Part shown: positions 12,110 to 25,569 of the stretch, piece after piece
Layout: every line of letters begins with the position of its first letter
How positions within the stretch are numbered: position 1 is the stretch's first letter
NCBI GenBank assembly: GCA_037176705.1
Contig: JBAWUJ010000051.1
Span: forward strand, 930,001 to 994,000
Reading direction: 5' to 3'
DNA from: Molossus alvarezi
Lineage: Eukaryota; Chordata; Mammalia; Chiroptera; Molossidae
Length of the DNA: 64,000 nucleotides
The notes under the pieces: model-generated
What the model was told of the DNA's origin: nothing
What the model saw: only the letters and a program-made list of their open reading frames with translations
Databases searched by the model: none
Program-made: the position numbers and the translations under genes

Positions 12110-15100
12110 AATGAATGGGTTCACACGGAGATCAAGAAAATTTAAAAAATGTATGGAAACCAATGAAAGTGAACACACAACAACACAAAATCAATGGGAT
12201 TCAGTGACAGTAGTCCTGATAGGAAAGTTGATATACCACATATGTACCTCAGGAAACAAGAGTCTCTAATTGGGTATCTCACATCAGAACGCACAAACTA
12301 AAAAAACATGAAACAAACAAATTAAAACCTCAAACTAAGCAGTAGGAAATGAATAGCAAAGAACAGAGCAGAAATAGACGCCATAGAGACTAAAAATACT
12401 TCAAAAGATGAAAAAATGGAAACATTTCTGGGATTACATAATCTCCCAGCACTGAATGGGGAAGAGATAGAAAACTTGAACACACCAAACACATCTACGA
12501 AAATTGAAGATAGAATCAAAAATCTCCCAGCAAACAAAACCAAGGGCTCGGATGGCTGCACGGGGGAGTTTTACTGAACATTCAAGGAATTAACACCCAC
12601 ACTTCTCAAACTATTTCAGTAAATCCACCAAGACGGAACACTTCCAAACACACTTTCTGAGGCCAGCATAATCCTAATTCTCAAACCACATGAACACACT
12701 ATAAACTAAGGAAAACTACAGGCCAATATCCCTGATTAACACAGATGCCAAAATTCTTAGCAAAATATTAGCAAATCAAATCCAGCAATACCTCATACAC
12801 ATTACTCACCTTGACTTACTGGGTTACAGTCCAGGCACTCAAGGATGGTACAATATGTGCACATCAATAAATGTGATACATCGCATAAACAAAACAAAAG
12901 ATAAAAACCACAGGATCATATCAATATATGCGAAAAAAGCATTCGACAAAATCCTGCACCCATTTTGGATAAACACGCTCAGCGATGTGGGAACAGAGGG
13001 GCCACATCGCAATACAATACAGGCGACATATGAAAAACACAGCCAACAACATACACAATGGGCGAAAACAAAAAGCAGTCCCCTTAAGAATGAGAACAAG
13101 ACAGGGATGCCCGCTTTTGCCACTCTTATTTAACATAGAACTGGACGTCTTAGACACTGCATATTACACAAGAAGAAAAAATAAAAGGGATCCCAACTGG
13201 AAAAGAGCAAGTGAAACTGTCATTATATGCAGAGGACATAATAAGGTACATAAAAAACCCTAAAGACTCCATCAAAAATCTACATTAATTCAATCCTGGA
13301 ATATGGCAATGTGGCAGGACACAAAATTAATGTCAAGAAATCGATGGCATTTTTATACACCAAAGATTGAATCACAGGAAGAGAAACTGAAAAATCAACT
13401 TCATTTACCATCGCAGCACAAAAAATTAAAATACCTAGGAATAAACTTAACCGAAGAAGTAAAGGACTTCTTCACAGATAACTACAGGACAGTGAAATCA
13501 GAAGTGGAGGAAGATATAAAAAAGTGAGTGCATATACCCTTTTCATGGATTGGAAGAACTAACATCATTAAAATGACCCTACTACCCAAAGCAATCTACA
13601 CACTCAATGCAATCATCACCAAAATACCAATGACTTACGTCACAGACCTACTACAAACACTCCAAAAGTGTATATAAACTAAAAAAGACCCCTAGTACCC
13701 ACAGACACCTTGAGAAAGACGAACAAAGCAGGAGGGTTCACATGACCAGATTTCAGGTCATACCACAAAGCCACCATAATAAAAATAAGCCTGGTACTGG
13801 CACAGAAACAGGCAGATAGGTCAATGGAACAGAATAGACAACCCAGAAATTGACCCAAGACAATATATTCAATCACAATTCGACAATGTTGGCAACAACA
13901 TACAGTGGAGTCAAGACAGTCCCTTCAATAAATGGCGTTGAAAATATTGGAAAGCAACTTGCAAAGAAAAAAAAAAAAAAAAAATGAAGCCAGACAACGA
14001 CCTTACACCATACATGAGAATAAACTTGAAATGGATAAAATACTTAAATGAAACTCATGAATCCCTACAAATTATAGACGAAAGTGCAGGACACAAAATT
14101 TCACACATAGCCAGCAGAGTTTTCACTGATATAACACCTGAAGCAACAGACAAGTACACACCAAAATAAATAAGTTAACAAACACATGACAATACCTAAA
14201 ACTAAACAGCTTCTGCGCAGCTAAAGAAACAACCATCAAAACGGAAAGGGTTCTCACTATCTGGAAGACCAAACATGCTGATGATGAATCTGAAAAGGGT
14301 TAATTTCCAAAATATGGACTGCTTATAAAACTCAGCTATAGGAAAACAAAGAACCCAATTAAGAAACGGGCAGAGGAACAAAACACACACCTCTCGAAAC
14401 AGGACATACAAATGGTAAGAGACATATGAAGAAATGCACAAAATCACTAATCATCAGAGAGATGCAAATTAAAACAATAAGGAGATATTACCACACACCT
14501 ATCAGAATGGCCGCCATCACCAAATCTTCAAACTGCAAGTCTTGGCGAGGGGTGGGCACAGAGGACTCCAGTACACTGCCGGTGGGAATGCACACTGGTG
14601 CAGCCACTATGGAAAACAATATGGTGTTACCTCAAACACTTAAACACTGAACTTTCATTTGACCCAGAGATCCCACTTCTAGGAAATACACACTAAGAAG
14701 CCTGAAACACCCATCAGAAAGAATATATGTATCCCTAGGTTTGTAGGAGCACTATTTACAATAGCTACGATCTGGACACAGCCCAAGTGTCCATCAGTAG
14801 ACGAAAGCTTAAAAAAGAGGTGGTACATATACACAACGGAGTACTATGCACATGTAAGGAAGAAAGATCTCTTAACCTTTGAGACTACACCGAGGGGCCT
14901 GGACAGTATTATCCTAAGCAAAACATGCCAAACACAGAGAGACAAGTGTCATATGATCTCACTTATCTGTGGAATATAATGAACATAACAGTCCGAGGAA
15001 TGGGGTAGTCCCAGAAACGTGGAAGTGGGGCACAGACAGACAATCTCCAGATTAGGGGGTGGTATGGGAGAGATAAACCACAGAACTGATATGCATCTAT

Positions 15101-15252
15101 TCAGGAACAATGCACATGCACAACAAAGCTGGGGATAGGGCAGGAAGGGAGGGGGAGGGGCAAAACAGTGGGGGGGAGAAAGAACTGTAACAAAAATAAA
15201 TGAATGCATTATTAAAAAATAGAATACAGTCTACAATATAAATTAAACAAAC
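12110..15252 (+). repeat. Tandem L1 3'-half unit A (about 3.14 kb)
   Basis: The unit begins in the ORF2 linker between endonuclease and RT (AATGAATGGGTTCACACGG, coding NEWVH) and ends in the L1 3' UTR/tail. The RT box reads LYAEDIIRY near 13222-13248, where the first catalytic Asp is Glu. Open remnants lie at 12855-13133, 13303-13527 and 13984-14169. It shares a block of about 2.1 kb at roughly 99% identity with unit B. Confidence 0.9.
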
Positions 15253-18200
15253 AATGAATGGGTTCACAAGGAGATCAAGAAAAAATGAGAAACTTCATGG
15301 AAACCAATGAAAGTGAACACACAACAACACAAAATCAATGGGATTCAGTGACAGTAGTCCTGATAGGGAAGTTTATACCCCACATGTCGACCTCAGAAAA
15401 CAACAGTTTCTATTTCACTATCTCACATCAGAACTTAAAAAAACAGAAAAAAATGAAACAAACTATCAAACAAACAAACACCTCAAACTAAGCAGTAGGA
15501 CATGAATAGCAAAGAACCGAGCAGAAATAGACGCCATAGAGACTAAAAATAATTCAAAAGATGAAAAAATGGAAACATTTCTGGGATTACATAATCTCCC
15601 AGCACTGAATGGGGAAGAGATAGAAAACTTGAACACACCAAACACATCTACGAAAATTGAAGATAGAATCAAAAATCTCCCAGCAAACAAAACCAAGGGC
15701 TCGGATGGCTGCACGGGGGAGTTTTACAGAACATTCAAGGAATTAACACCCACACTTCTCAAACTATTTCAATAAATCCACCAAGACGGAACACTTCCAA
15801 ACACACTTTCTGAGGCCAGCATAATCCTAATTCTCAAACCACATGAACACACTATAAACTAAGGAAAACTACAGGCCAATATCCCTGATTAACACAGATG
15901 CCAAAATTCTTAGCAAAATATTAGCAAATCAAATCCAGCAATACCTCATACACATTACTCACCTTGACTTACTGGGTTACAGTCCAGGCACTCAAGGATG
16001 GTACAATATGTGCACATCAATAAATGTGATACATCGCATAAACAAAACAAAAGATAAAAACCACATGATCATATCAATATATGCGAAAAAAGCATTCGAC
16101 AAAATCCTGCACCCATTTCGGATAAACACGCTCAGCGATGTGGGAACAGAGGGGTCACATCGCAATACAATACAGGCGACATATGAAAAACACAGCCAAC
16201 AACATACACAATGGGCGAAAACAAAAAGCAGTCCCCTTAAGAATGAGAACAAGACAGGGATGCCCGCTTTTGCCACTCTTATTTAACATAGAACTGGACG
16301 TCTTAGACACTGCAATTACACAAGAAGAAAAAATAAAAGGGATCCCAACTGGAAAAGAGCAAGTGAAACTGTCATTATATGCAGAGGACATAATAAGGTA
16401 CATAAAAAACCCTAAAGACTCCATCAAAAATCTACATTAATTCAATCCTGGAATATGGCAATGTGGCAGGACACAAAATTAATGTCAAGAAATCGATGGC
16501 ATTTTTATACACCAAAGATTGAATCACAGGAAGAGAAACTGAAAAATCAACTTCATTTACCATCGCAGCACAAAAAATTAAAATACCTAGGAATAAACTT
16601 AACCGAAGAAGTAAAGGACTTCTTCACAGATAACTACAGGACAGTGAAATCAGAAGTGGAGGAAGATATAAAAAAGTGAGAGCATATACCCTTTTCATGG
16701 ATTGGAAGAACTAACATCATTAAAATGACCCTACTACCCAAAGCAATCTACACACTCAATGCAATCATCACCAAAATACCAATGACTTACGTCACAGACC
16801 TACTACAAACACTCCAAAAGTGTATATAAACTAAAAAAGACCCCTAGTACCCACAGACACCTTGAGAAAGACGAACAAAGCAGGAGGGTTCACATGACCA
16901 GATTTCAGGTCATACCACAAAGCCACCATAATAAAAATAAGCCTGGTACTGGCACAGAAACAGGCAGATAGGTCAATGGAACAGAATAGACAACCCAGAA
17001 ATTGACCCAAGACAATATATTCAATTACAATTCGACAATGTTGGCAACAACATACAGTGGAGTCAAGACAGTCCCTTCAATAAATGGCGTTGAAAATATT
17101 GGAAAGCAACTTGCAAAGAAAAAAAAAAAAAATGAAACCAGACAACGACCTTACACCATACATGAGAATAAACTTGAAATGGATAAAATACTTAAATGAA
17201 ACTCATGAATCCGTACAAATTATAGAAGAAAGTGCAGGACACAAAATTTCACACATAGCCAGCAGAGTTTTCACTGATATAACACCTAAAGCAACAGACA
17301 AGTACACACCAAAATAAATAAATAAATAAGTTAACAAACACATGACAATGCCTAAAACTAAACAGCTTCTGCGCAGCTAAAGAAACAACCATCAAAACGG
17401 AAAGGGTTCTCACTATCTGGAAGACCAAACATGCTGATGATGAATCTGAAAAGGGTTAATTTCCAAAATATGGACTGCTTATAAAACTCAGCTATAGGAA
17501 AACAAAGAACCCAATTAAGAAACGGGCAGAGGAACAAAACACACACCTCTCGAAACAGGACATACAAATGGTAAGAGACATATGAACAAATGCTCCGCAT
17601 CCCATATCATCAGGGAGATGTAAATTAAAACAACAAGGAGATATCAATACGCACCTGTCAGAATGGCCGCCATCAACAAATCATCAAACTGCAAGTCTTG
17701 GCGAGGTTGTGGGGACAGGGGACTCCAGTACACCGCTGGTGGGAATGCAGACTAGTGCAGCCACTATGGAAAACAATATGGTGTTACTTCAAAATCTTAA
17801 ACACTGAAATTTAATTTGACCCAGAGATCCCACTTCTAGGAATACACACTATAAAGCCTGAAACACCATGGAAAAGAACATATTTACACCAAGGTTTGTG
17901 GCAGCACTATTTAGAATAGCTAAGATCTGGACACAGCCCAAGTGTCCATCAGTAGACGAATATTTAATAAAGCTGTGGTACATATACACAATGGAGTACT
18001 ATGCACATGTAAGAAATAAAGATCCCTTATCCTTTGAGACTATACCAAGGGACCTGGAAAGTTTCATCCTAAGTAAAAACTGCCAAACACAGAGAGACAA
18101 GTATAATATGATCTCACTTACTTGTGGAATATAATGAACATAACCGTCTGAGGAATGGGGTAGTCCCAGAAAAGTGGGTGTGGGGCACAGACAGACAATC

Positions 18201-18405
18201 TCCAGAATAGGGGGTGGTGTGGGAGAGATACAACACAGAACTTATATGAATGTATTCAGGAACAATACACATGGACAACAAAGCTGGGGACTGCGCAGAG
18301 AGGAAGTGGTGGGGGGAAATAAGGGTGGGGAGAAGAAACCGCTGTAACAAAAATAAATAAATTAATAAAAATATAATGCAGTCTAAAATATAAAATAAAA
18401 TAAAT
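15253..18405 (+). repeat. Tandem L1 3'-half unit B (about 3.15 kb)
   Basis: It starts and ends at the same L1 positions as unit A. The RT box again reads LYAEDI (about 16374-16400). From 15481 to 17586 it is nearly identical to unit A 12328-14430, with differences mostly single bases plus A-run length. Outside that block the two units differ far more, including the first 230 bp and the last 800 bp. Confidence 0.9.
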
Positions 18406-21303
18406 AATTAATGGGTTCACAAGGAGATCAAGAAAAAATTAAAAACTTCATGGAAACCAATGTAAGTGAACACACAACAACACAAAATCAATAGGATTCA
18501 CTGAAAGTAGTCCTGATAGGAAAGTTTACACCCCACATGTCTACCTCAGGAACAGGAGTTTCTAATTGACTTCTGACATCAGAAGTTAGAAATCTAAAAA
18601 GAAAATGAAACAAACCAACCAATCAAAAAAAAAAAAAAAACCTCAAACTAAGCAGTGGGAAAAGAATAGCAAAGAACAGAGCAGAAAGAGATAACATAGG
18701 GACTAACACTAATTCAAAAGATGAACAAATGGACAAATTTCTGGAATTACATAACTCCCAGCACTGAACGCGAAAGAGTTAGAAAACTTGAACAGACCAA
18801 ACATAGCTAAAAAAATTGAAGATATACTCAAAATCTCTCAGCAAACAAAAGCCCGGGCTCGGATGACTTCACTGGGGAGATTTAATGAACTTTCATGGAA
18901 CTAACACCCATACTTCTCAAACTATTGCAATGAATCCATCAAGAACAAACACTTCCAAACACACTTTCGGAGGCCAGCACAATCCTGATTCTCAAACCAC
19001 ATAAAACACTATAAGGAAAACAACAGGTCAAAATCCCTGATTGACACCGATGCCAAAATTCTTAACAAAATGTTAGCAAATCAAATGCAGCAACACATCA
19101 AAGACATCATTCATCTTGACCAAGTGGGTTACATTCCGGCACTCAAGGATGGTACAATATGTGCACATCAAAAAATGTGATACATCGCATAAACAAAATA
19201 AAAGATAAAAACCATATGATCATATCAATATATGCGAAAAAAGCATTCGACAAAACCCTGCACCCATTTCGGATAAACACGCTCAGCGATGTGGGAATAG
19301 AGTGGCCACATCGCAATATAATACAGTCAACATATGAAAAACACAGCCAACAACATACTCAATGGATGAAAACAAAAAGCAGTCTCCTTAAGAATGAGAA
19401 CAAGACAGGGATGCCCACTTTTGCCACTCTTATTTAACATAGAACTGGACGTCTTAGACACTGCAATTACACATGAAGAAAAAATAAAAGGGATCCCAAC
19501 TGGAAAGGAGCAAGTGAAACTCTCATTATATGCAGATGATATAATATGGTACATAGAAAACACTAAAGACTCCATCAAAAATCTACATTAATTTAATACT
19601 GGAATGTGGCAGGACTCAAAATTATTGTCAAGAATCCGATGGCATATTTATACACCAAAGATGAAATCACAGAAAGAGAAACTAAAAAATCACTTTCATT
19701 TACCATCACAGCACAAAACATTAAAATACCGAGGAATAAACTTCACCAAACAAGTAAAGGACTTCTTCACAGATAACTACAGGTCATTGAAATCAGAAGT
19801 GGAGGAAGATATAAAAAAATGAGAGCATATACCCTTTTCATGGATTGGAAGAATTAACATCACTAAAAGCCCATACTACCCAAAGCAATCTACACATTCA
19901 ATGCAATCCTCACCAAAACACCAACGACTTATGTCACAGACCTAGAACAAACACTCCAAAAGTGTATATAAAACTAAAAAAGACCCCTAGTAGCCACAGA
20001 AATCTGGAAAAAGACAACAGGGCATGGGGGACCACATGACCAGATTTCAGGTTATACCACAAAGCCACTGTAATATAAATAAGCCTGGTACGGGCACAGG
20101 AACAGGCAGATAGGTCAATGGAACAGAAGACAGAACCCCGAAATTGACCCCAGACACTATATCCAATTATCATTTGACAATGTTGGCAACGACATACAGT
20201 GGAGTCAAGACAGTCTCTTCAATAAATGGTGTTGAAAAAATTGGACAGCTACTTGCAAATAAAAAGCAAAAAAAAATGAAGCCAGACCACGACTTTACAC
20301 CATACATGAGAATAAACTTGAAATGGATAAAATACTTAAATGTAACTTATGAATCCGTACAAATTCTAGAAGAAAGTGCAGGACACAAAATTTCAGACAT
20401 AGGTAGCAGAATTTTCACAGATATTACACCTAAAGCAACAGAGACGTACACACCAAGATAAATAAATAAATAAGTTAACAAACACATGACACAATACCTC
20501 AAACTAAAAGCTTGTGCATAGCTAAAGAAACAACCATCAAAACAGAAAGTGTTCGTACAATCTGAAATACCAATATTGCTGATGATGAATCAGAAAAGGG
20601 TTAATTTCCAAAATATGGACTGCTTATAAAACTCAGCTGTAGGAAAACAAAGAACCCAATTAAAACATGGGCAGAGGAACTAAACAGACACCTATCTAAA
20701 CACGACATACAAATGGTAAGAGACACTAATCATCAGAGAGATTCAAATTAAAACAATACTGAGATATAACCACACACCTGTCAGAATGGCTGCCATCAAC
20801 AAATCATCAAACTGCAAGTCTTGGCTTGGGTGCAGAGAAAGGGGACTCCACTACCCTGCTGGTGGGAATGCAGACTGGTGCAGCCACTAGGAAAACAATA
20901 TGGTGTTACCTCAAAAACTTAAAAATTAAACCTGAATTTGACCCAGTGATCTCACTTCTAGTAATATACCCGAAGAAGCCTGAAACACTCATCAGAAAGA
21001 ATATATGTAAACCCAGGTTTGTAGCAGCACTATTTACAACATCCAATATCTGGACACAGCCCATGTATTCATCAGTAGACGAATGGATAAAAAAAGATGT
21101 GGTACATATACACGAAGGAATGTTATGAAGATTGAGGAAAGAAACATCTCTTATCCTTTGAAACTACACAGAGAGACCTGGAAAGTATTATCGTAAGCAA
21201 AACATGCGAAACAGAGAAAGAAAAGTATCATATGATCTCACTTTCTTTTGGACTATAATGAACATAACAGTGTGAGGAATGTGGTAGTCCCCGAAACGTG
21301 GAA
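18406..21303 (+). repeat. Tandem L1 3'-half unit C (about 2.9 kb, 3' cut)
   Basis: It has the same left junction as A and B (L1 tail, then AATTAATGGGTTCACAAGG). The RT catalytic box [11 protein letters not shown] (19526-19558) is intact, unlike in A and B, but the frame is broken elsewhere. The unit ends inside the 3' UTR, at the GTCCCCGAAACGTGGAA point, where the 5' UTR of another L1 begins. Confidence 0.88.
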
Positions 21304-23070
21304 TCCTAGGTACAGCAGCATTCTTAGTTGTGATCAAAGCACTTGAGGCATAAAGACCAAGCCCTCCACATAGCAGAGAGCAGGAAGAGAGTGCTAAAAT
21401 AGCCACAGCCACTAACCTGGGAGCCAGGGCACAGAGAGGGCAGACTGGGCTTGAACTCTGTGGGGACACCTGGGATCTGGAGGGCAATAAGAGCTTTTGC
21501 TGAGTTTCGGTCAAAAAGGTTGGTAGTCAGTGTGCTCCTTCTGGAAGTTGTGGAAAAAAGCAGCTGCACCCCTCCTCAGAGATTCAGACTTTCCCTGGTG
21601 AGACAAAGAAATGCAAATTGAGGTTCATTAATAACCAGCATCTCTCCCAACTTCTGGAAATGCTCTTATGCAGAGCACCAGGGCTACATTCCAAGGCATT
21701 GATTAACCGAGACTACCTCCCACCAGGAAAAAAGCTAGAGGATAACTGAATCTGTCCTGGGCTTGCAAATCTACCCAGGTAAGTAAGACTTGACAGTGGT
21801 GTTTAATGTGGGCCTACCCTGGCTCATCCAAACACAGTAGAAGGAACCACAAACAGAAGAACACCAACATCCATAGGGAATATTTGTCAGGCTCCAAAAC
21901 TAACTCAGCCAAATGACGAAACAAACAAACATATCCCAAATGAACGAAGAAGAGAACTCTCTCCAACATGAGGTCAATGAAATATAGCTAAGCAAATTAT
22001 CAGAGGTTGAATTCAGAGCCAAAATCTTGAGGCAGCTCAACAGCATGAGTAAGGGCATCAGCACCATGAGTAATGCTATAGAAACAATGCAAACCAACCA
22101 GGTGGAAATGAAGAATGACACAGCAGAAATTAAGAACACACTGCAAGGAATAATCAGCACAGTAGACGAAGCTCAGGACCAGATCAGTGAATTAGAAGAC
22201 AGGGAAGAAAAAATATCAACCAATCCTGAAATAAAAATGAAAACACAATTAAAAAACAGGAAGACAGCTTAAGACAACTGTGGGACAACTGGAAATGGAT
22301 TGACATTCGCATCATAGGAGTCCCCGAAGAGGTAGAAAATGGGCAAGGGTTATAGAATAAATTTGAAGAAATACTGACAGAAAACATTCCTATCTTGGTG
22401 AAGGAAGGAGGCATTTAATTTCAAGAAGCACAGAGAGCTCCAAATAAGAAGAACCCAAATAGTCCCACACCAAGACACATACTAATTAAAATGACAAAAA
22501 AATTAAAGACAAAAAGAGAGAATCATAAAGGCAGCAAAAGATAAGCAACAGCTTACCTACAAAGGAAACCCCCAAAGGCTCTCAGCTGACTTCTCAACAG
22601 AAACACTACATACAGGTCAGAAGGGAGTGGCATGAAGTAATCAAGGTCATGAAGAACAAGGATCTGAATCCAAGGCTACTCTATCCAGCAAGGCTATCAT
22701 TCAAAATAGGTCAAATAAAAAGCTTTGCAGACCAAAAAAAAAAAAAAAAAAAAAAGACGAAGGAAATATATTAACACCACACCATCACTACAAGATATGG
22801 TAAAAGGACAGCTGTAATTAATAGAAGAAATGGGAAGAAAAATAGAACCACACAAACAAAAATGGCAATAAATAAGTACATATAAATTAACACCTTAAAT
22901 GTACATGGTTTGAATGCTCTGACAGAAAGACGTAGAGTAGATGACACGGAAATTGATAAAACAAAGCTTGGGATGGGGCAGGGAGGGAAAGGGGAGGAGG
23001 GTGTCAATGGGGGAAAATGAGAAACATCTGTAACAGAAACTAATCAATAAATAAAAAATTTAAAAAATAA
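21304..23070 (+). mobile_element. L1 with 5' UTR part, ORF1 and large internal deletion
   Basis: A partial 5' UTR (21304-21914) matches the distal 5' UTR of the element at 4.8 kb. ORF1 starts at 21915 (MTKQTNISQMNEEENS) and breaks at an early stop. A coiled-coil-rich stretch is readable at 22027-22272 and the C-terminal domain follows. ORF2 begins at 22863 but after about 80 bp the sequence jumps (about 22945) to the last 120 bp of the 3' UTR and tail. ORF2 is therefore almost wholly absent. Confidence 0.85.
21915..22785 (+). pseudogene. L1 ORF1, broken
   Basis: The start MTKQTNISQMNEEENS is followed by a stop around codon 24. The longest intact piece (22027-22272) shows heptad-like spacing (SMSKGISTMSNAIETMQTNQ, then EIKNTLQGI), as expected for the trimeric coiled coil. 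Downstream RRM and C-terminal parts are present in other frames up to an A-run at 22733-22755. Confidence 0.8.
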
Positions 23071-23084
23071 ATACAAATAGAAAG

Positions 23085-25345
23085 CTGCCACTTTGAAAAA
23101 TAATCAATGATACAAAGAACTGATTCTTTGAAAAGATAAACAAGATTGATCGACTCTTAGCCAGACTCACAAAGAAACAAAAAGGGAGTACCCAATAAAC
23201 AAAATCAGAAATGTAAGAGAAGTAACAACTGATACCACAGAAATACAGAAGATCATTAAAACATACAACAAAAAATTATATGCCAATAAATTTGATGATC
23301 TAGGCAAAATCAACAAATTTCTATAAACAGAGTATGCCAAAACTGACCCTGGAAGAGACAGAAAACGTGAACAGACCAAGAACAACTAAGGAAATTGAAG
23401 ATATAATCAAGAAAATTCTAGCAAGCCAAACCCCAGGCATAGATGGCTTCATCGGGAGTTTTATCAAACATTCAAAGATCTAATACCCATTCTCCTCAAA
23501 CTATTCTAAAAAAATTCCAAGAAGACGAAAGGCTTCCCAACTCACTGTATGAATCCAGCATAATATAAATTCCAAAACCAGATAGAGACACTACAAAGAA
23601 AGACAACTACAGGCCAATATCCCTGATGAACACAGATGCCAAAATCCTTAACAAAATCTCAGCAAATTGAATCCAGCAATACATCAAAAAAATTATTCAT
23701 CATGACCAAGTGGGATACATTCCAGGGAAGCAAGGATGGCACGATATTTCCACATTAATAAATGTGACACAACACAAACAAAATAAAAGATTAAACCCAT
23801 AAGATCATATTAATAGATGCTAAAAAATCATTCGACGAAATCCAGCAAAGACCTAGAACAAAAGTTTACATGGAATGAAAAAAGACCCCTAAATGCCACA
23901 GTGATTTTCAAAATAAAGAACAAAGTAGGAGGGATCATAATACCAGGTATCAGATTATACTACAAAGCCACTGTAATCAAAATACCCTGGTACTGGCCCA
24001 AGAACAGGCATATAGATCAATGGAACACAACGGAGAACCCATAAATTGACCCAAATCATTATCCTCAATTAATGTTGGACAAGATGGCAAGAGCATACAG
24101 TGGAGTAAAAACAGCCTCTTCAATAAACGGTGCTGGGAAAATTGGACAGTTACTTGGAAAAAAATGAAACTAGACCACCAACATACACAATACACAGGAA
24201 TAGACCAAAGATGGATAAATGGCTTACATGTGACTTGTGAATTTATAAAAATTCTACAAGAAAATATAAGAAACAAAATTTCAGACATCACACAAAGCAG
24301 AATTTTCATGGTTACAATGCCTAAGGCAAGGGAAACAAAGAAAAAAAAATGAACAGCATGGGATTAAAATGCTTCTGCACAGCAAAAGAAACAAGCATCA
24401 ATGTGGAAAGGGAACCCGGTATATGAAAGAGCATAACTGCCTACAATACATCAGATAAAAGGTTAATTTACACTTTGTATAGCATCCTCATACACCTCAA
24501 CAAAAACAAGACAAATAATCCATTTTAAGAATGGGCAGAGGATCTAACTAGACACTTCTCTCAAGAGGACATACAAATGGCCAAGAGACATATGAAAAAA
24601 TGCTCGACGTCACTAATCATCAGAGAGATGCAAATTAAAACAACTATGAGGTATCACCTCACACCTGTCAGAATGGCCGCCATCAACAAATCATCAAACA
24701 ACAAGTGCTGACCAGGATGTGGAGAACAGGGGACACTAGCACACTGCTGGTGGCAATGCAGACTGGTAGAGCCACTATGGAGAACAATATGGTGTTTCTT
24801 TAAAAAATTAAAAATCGAACTGCCATTTCACCCAGTGATCCCTCTTCCAGCATTATATCCTAAGAAGCCTGAAACACCAATCAGAAAAAATATAGTTGCC
24901 CCTATGTTCATAGCAGCACTATTTACAATTACTGAGACCTGGAAACAGCCCAAGTGTCCATCAATAAATGAGTGGATAAAAAAGCGGTGGTGCATATACA
25001 CAAGGGAGTACTGTGCAGCTGTAAGAAAGATCTCCTATCCCTTGAGACAACATAAAGGAACCTAGACAATATGATCCAAAGTGAAACAATTCAATCATAG
25101 AAAGAAAGATATCACATGATCTCACTTATTTTTGCAATGTAATGAACAAAACTACCTGATGAACAAAACAGACCCAGAGACATGGAAGTAGGGTAAAGGC
25201 TGACAAACCTCAGGAGAAGGGGTTGGGGGGGGGATAAACCACAGACTCATATGCAGGTTCCACAACAATGCTTGGGGTGGGGGACTGGGAGGAGGGTGTC
25301 AATGGGGAACAAAGGAGAAATATTTGTAACAACAACAACAAAATT
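23085..25345 (+). mobile_element. L1 ORF2/3' UTR fragment with internal deletion
   Basis: It begins in the ORF2 linker before RT (the segment encoding RINKIDRL-like sequence) and includes the [22 protein letters not shown] region. It then jumps at about 23847, just after the FDEIQ motif, to the post-RT segment ([19 protein letters not shown]). About 1 kb containing the RT catalytic box is missing. It continues to the C-terminal region (24835-25065) and a G-rich 3' UTR with a CAA-rich tail. Confidence 0.85.
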
Positions 25346-25545
25346 AGATATAAAGAATAATAAAGTTCCACAGTACCGGCACAAAAAATTGTCATGGGAA
25401 TAAAGTGTAGCATAGGGAATACAGCCAATAATATCAGAATGATTATTTCTGGTGCAGGATGGGTATATAAACAACTAATCACTTTGACCTACAGCTTAAA
25501 CTAACATAGTATTTTATGTCAACAGTAATTTAAAAAAATAAAAAT
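25346..25545 (+). mobile_element. Ancient L1 3' UTR remnant (L1M-like)
   Basis: The segment with CATAGGGAATACAGCCAATA and the end ACTAACATAGTATTTTATGT resembles the conserved 3' UTR of old mammalian L1M elements. It is followed by an A-rich stretch and a CA run at 25549-25564. Confidence 0.65.
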
Positions 25546-25569
25546 AATCACACACACACACACCCCGCA

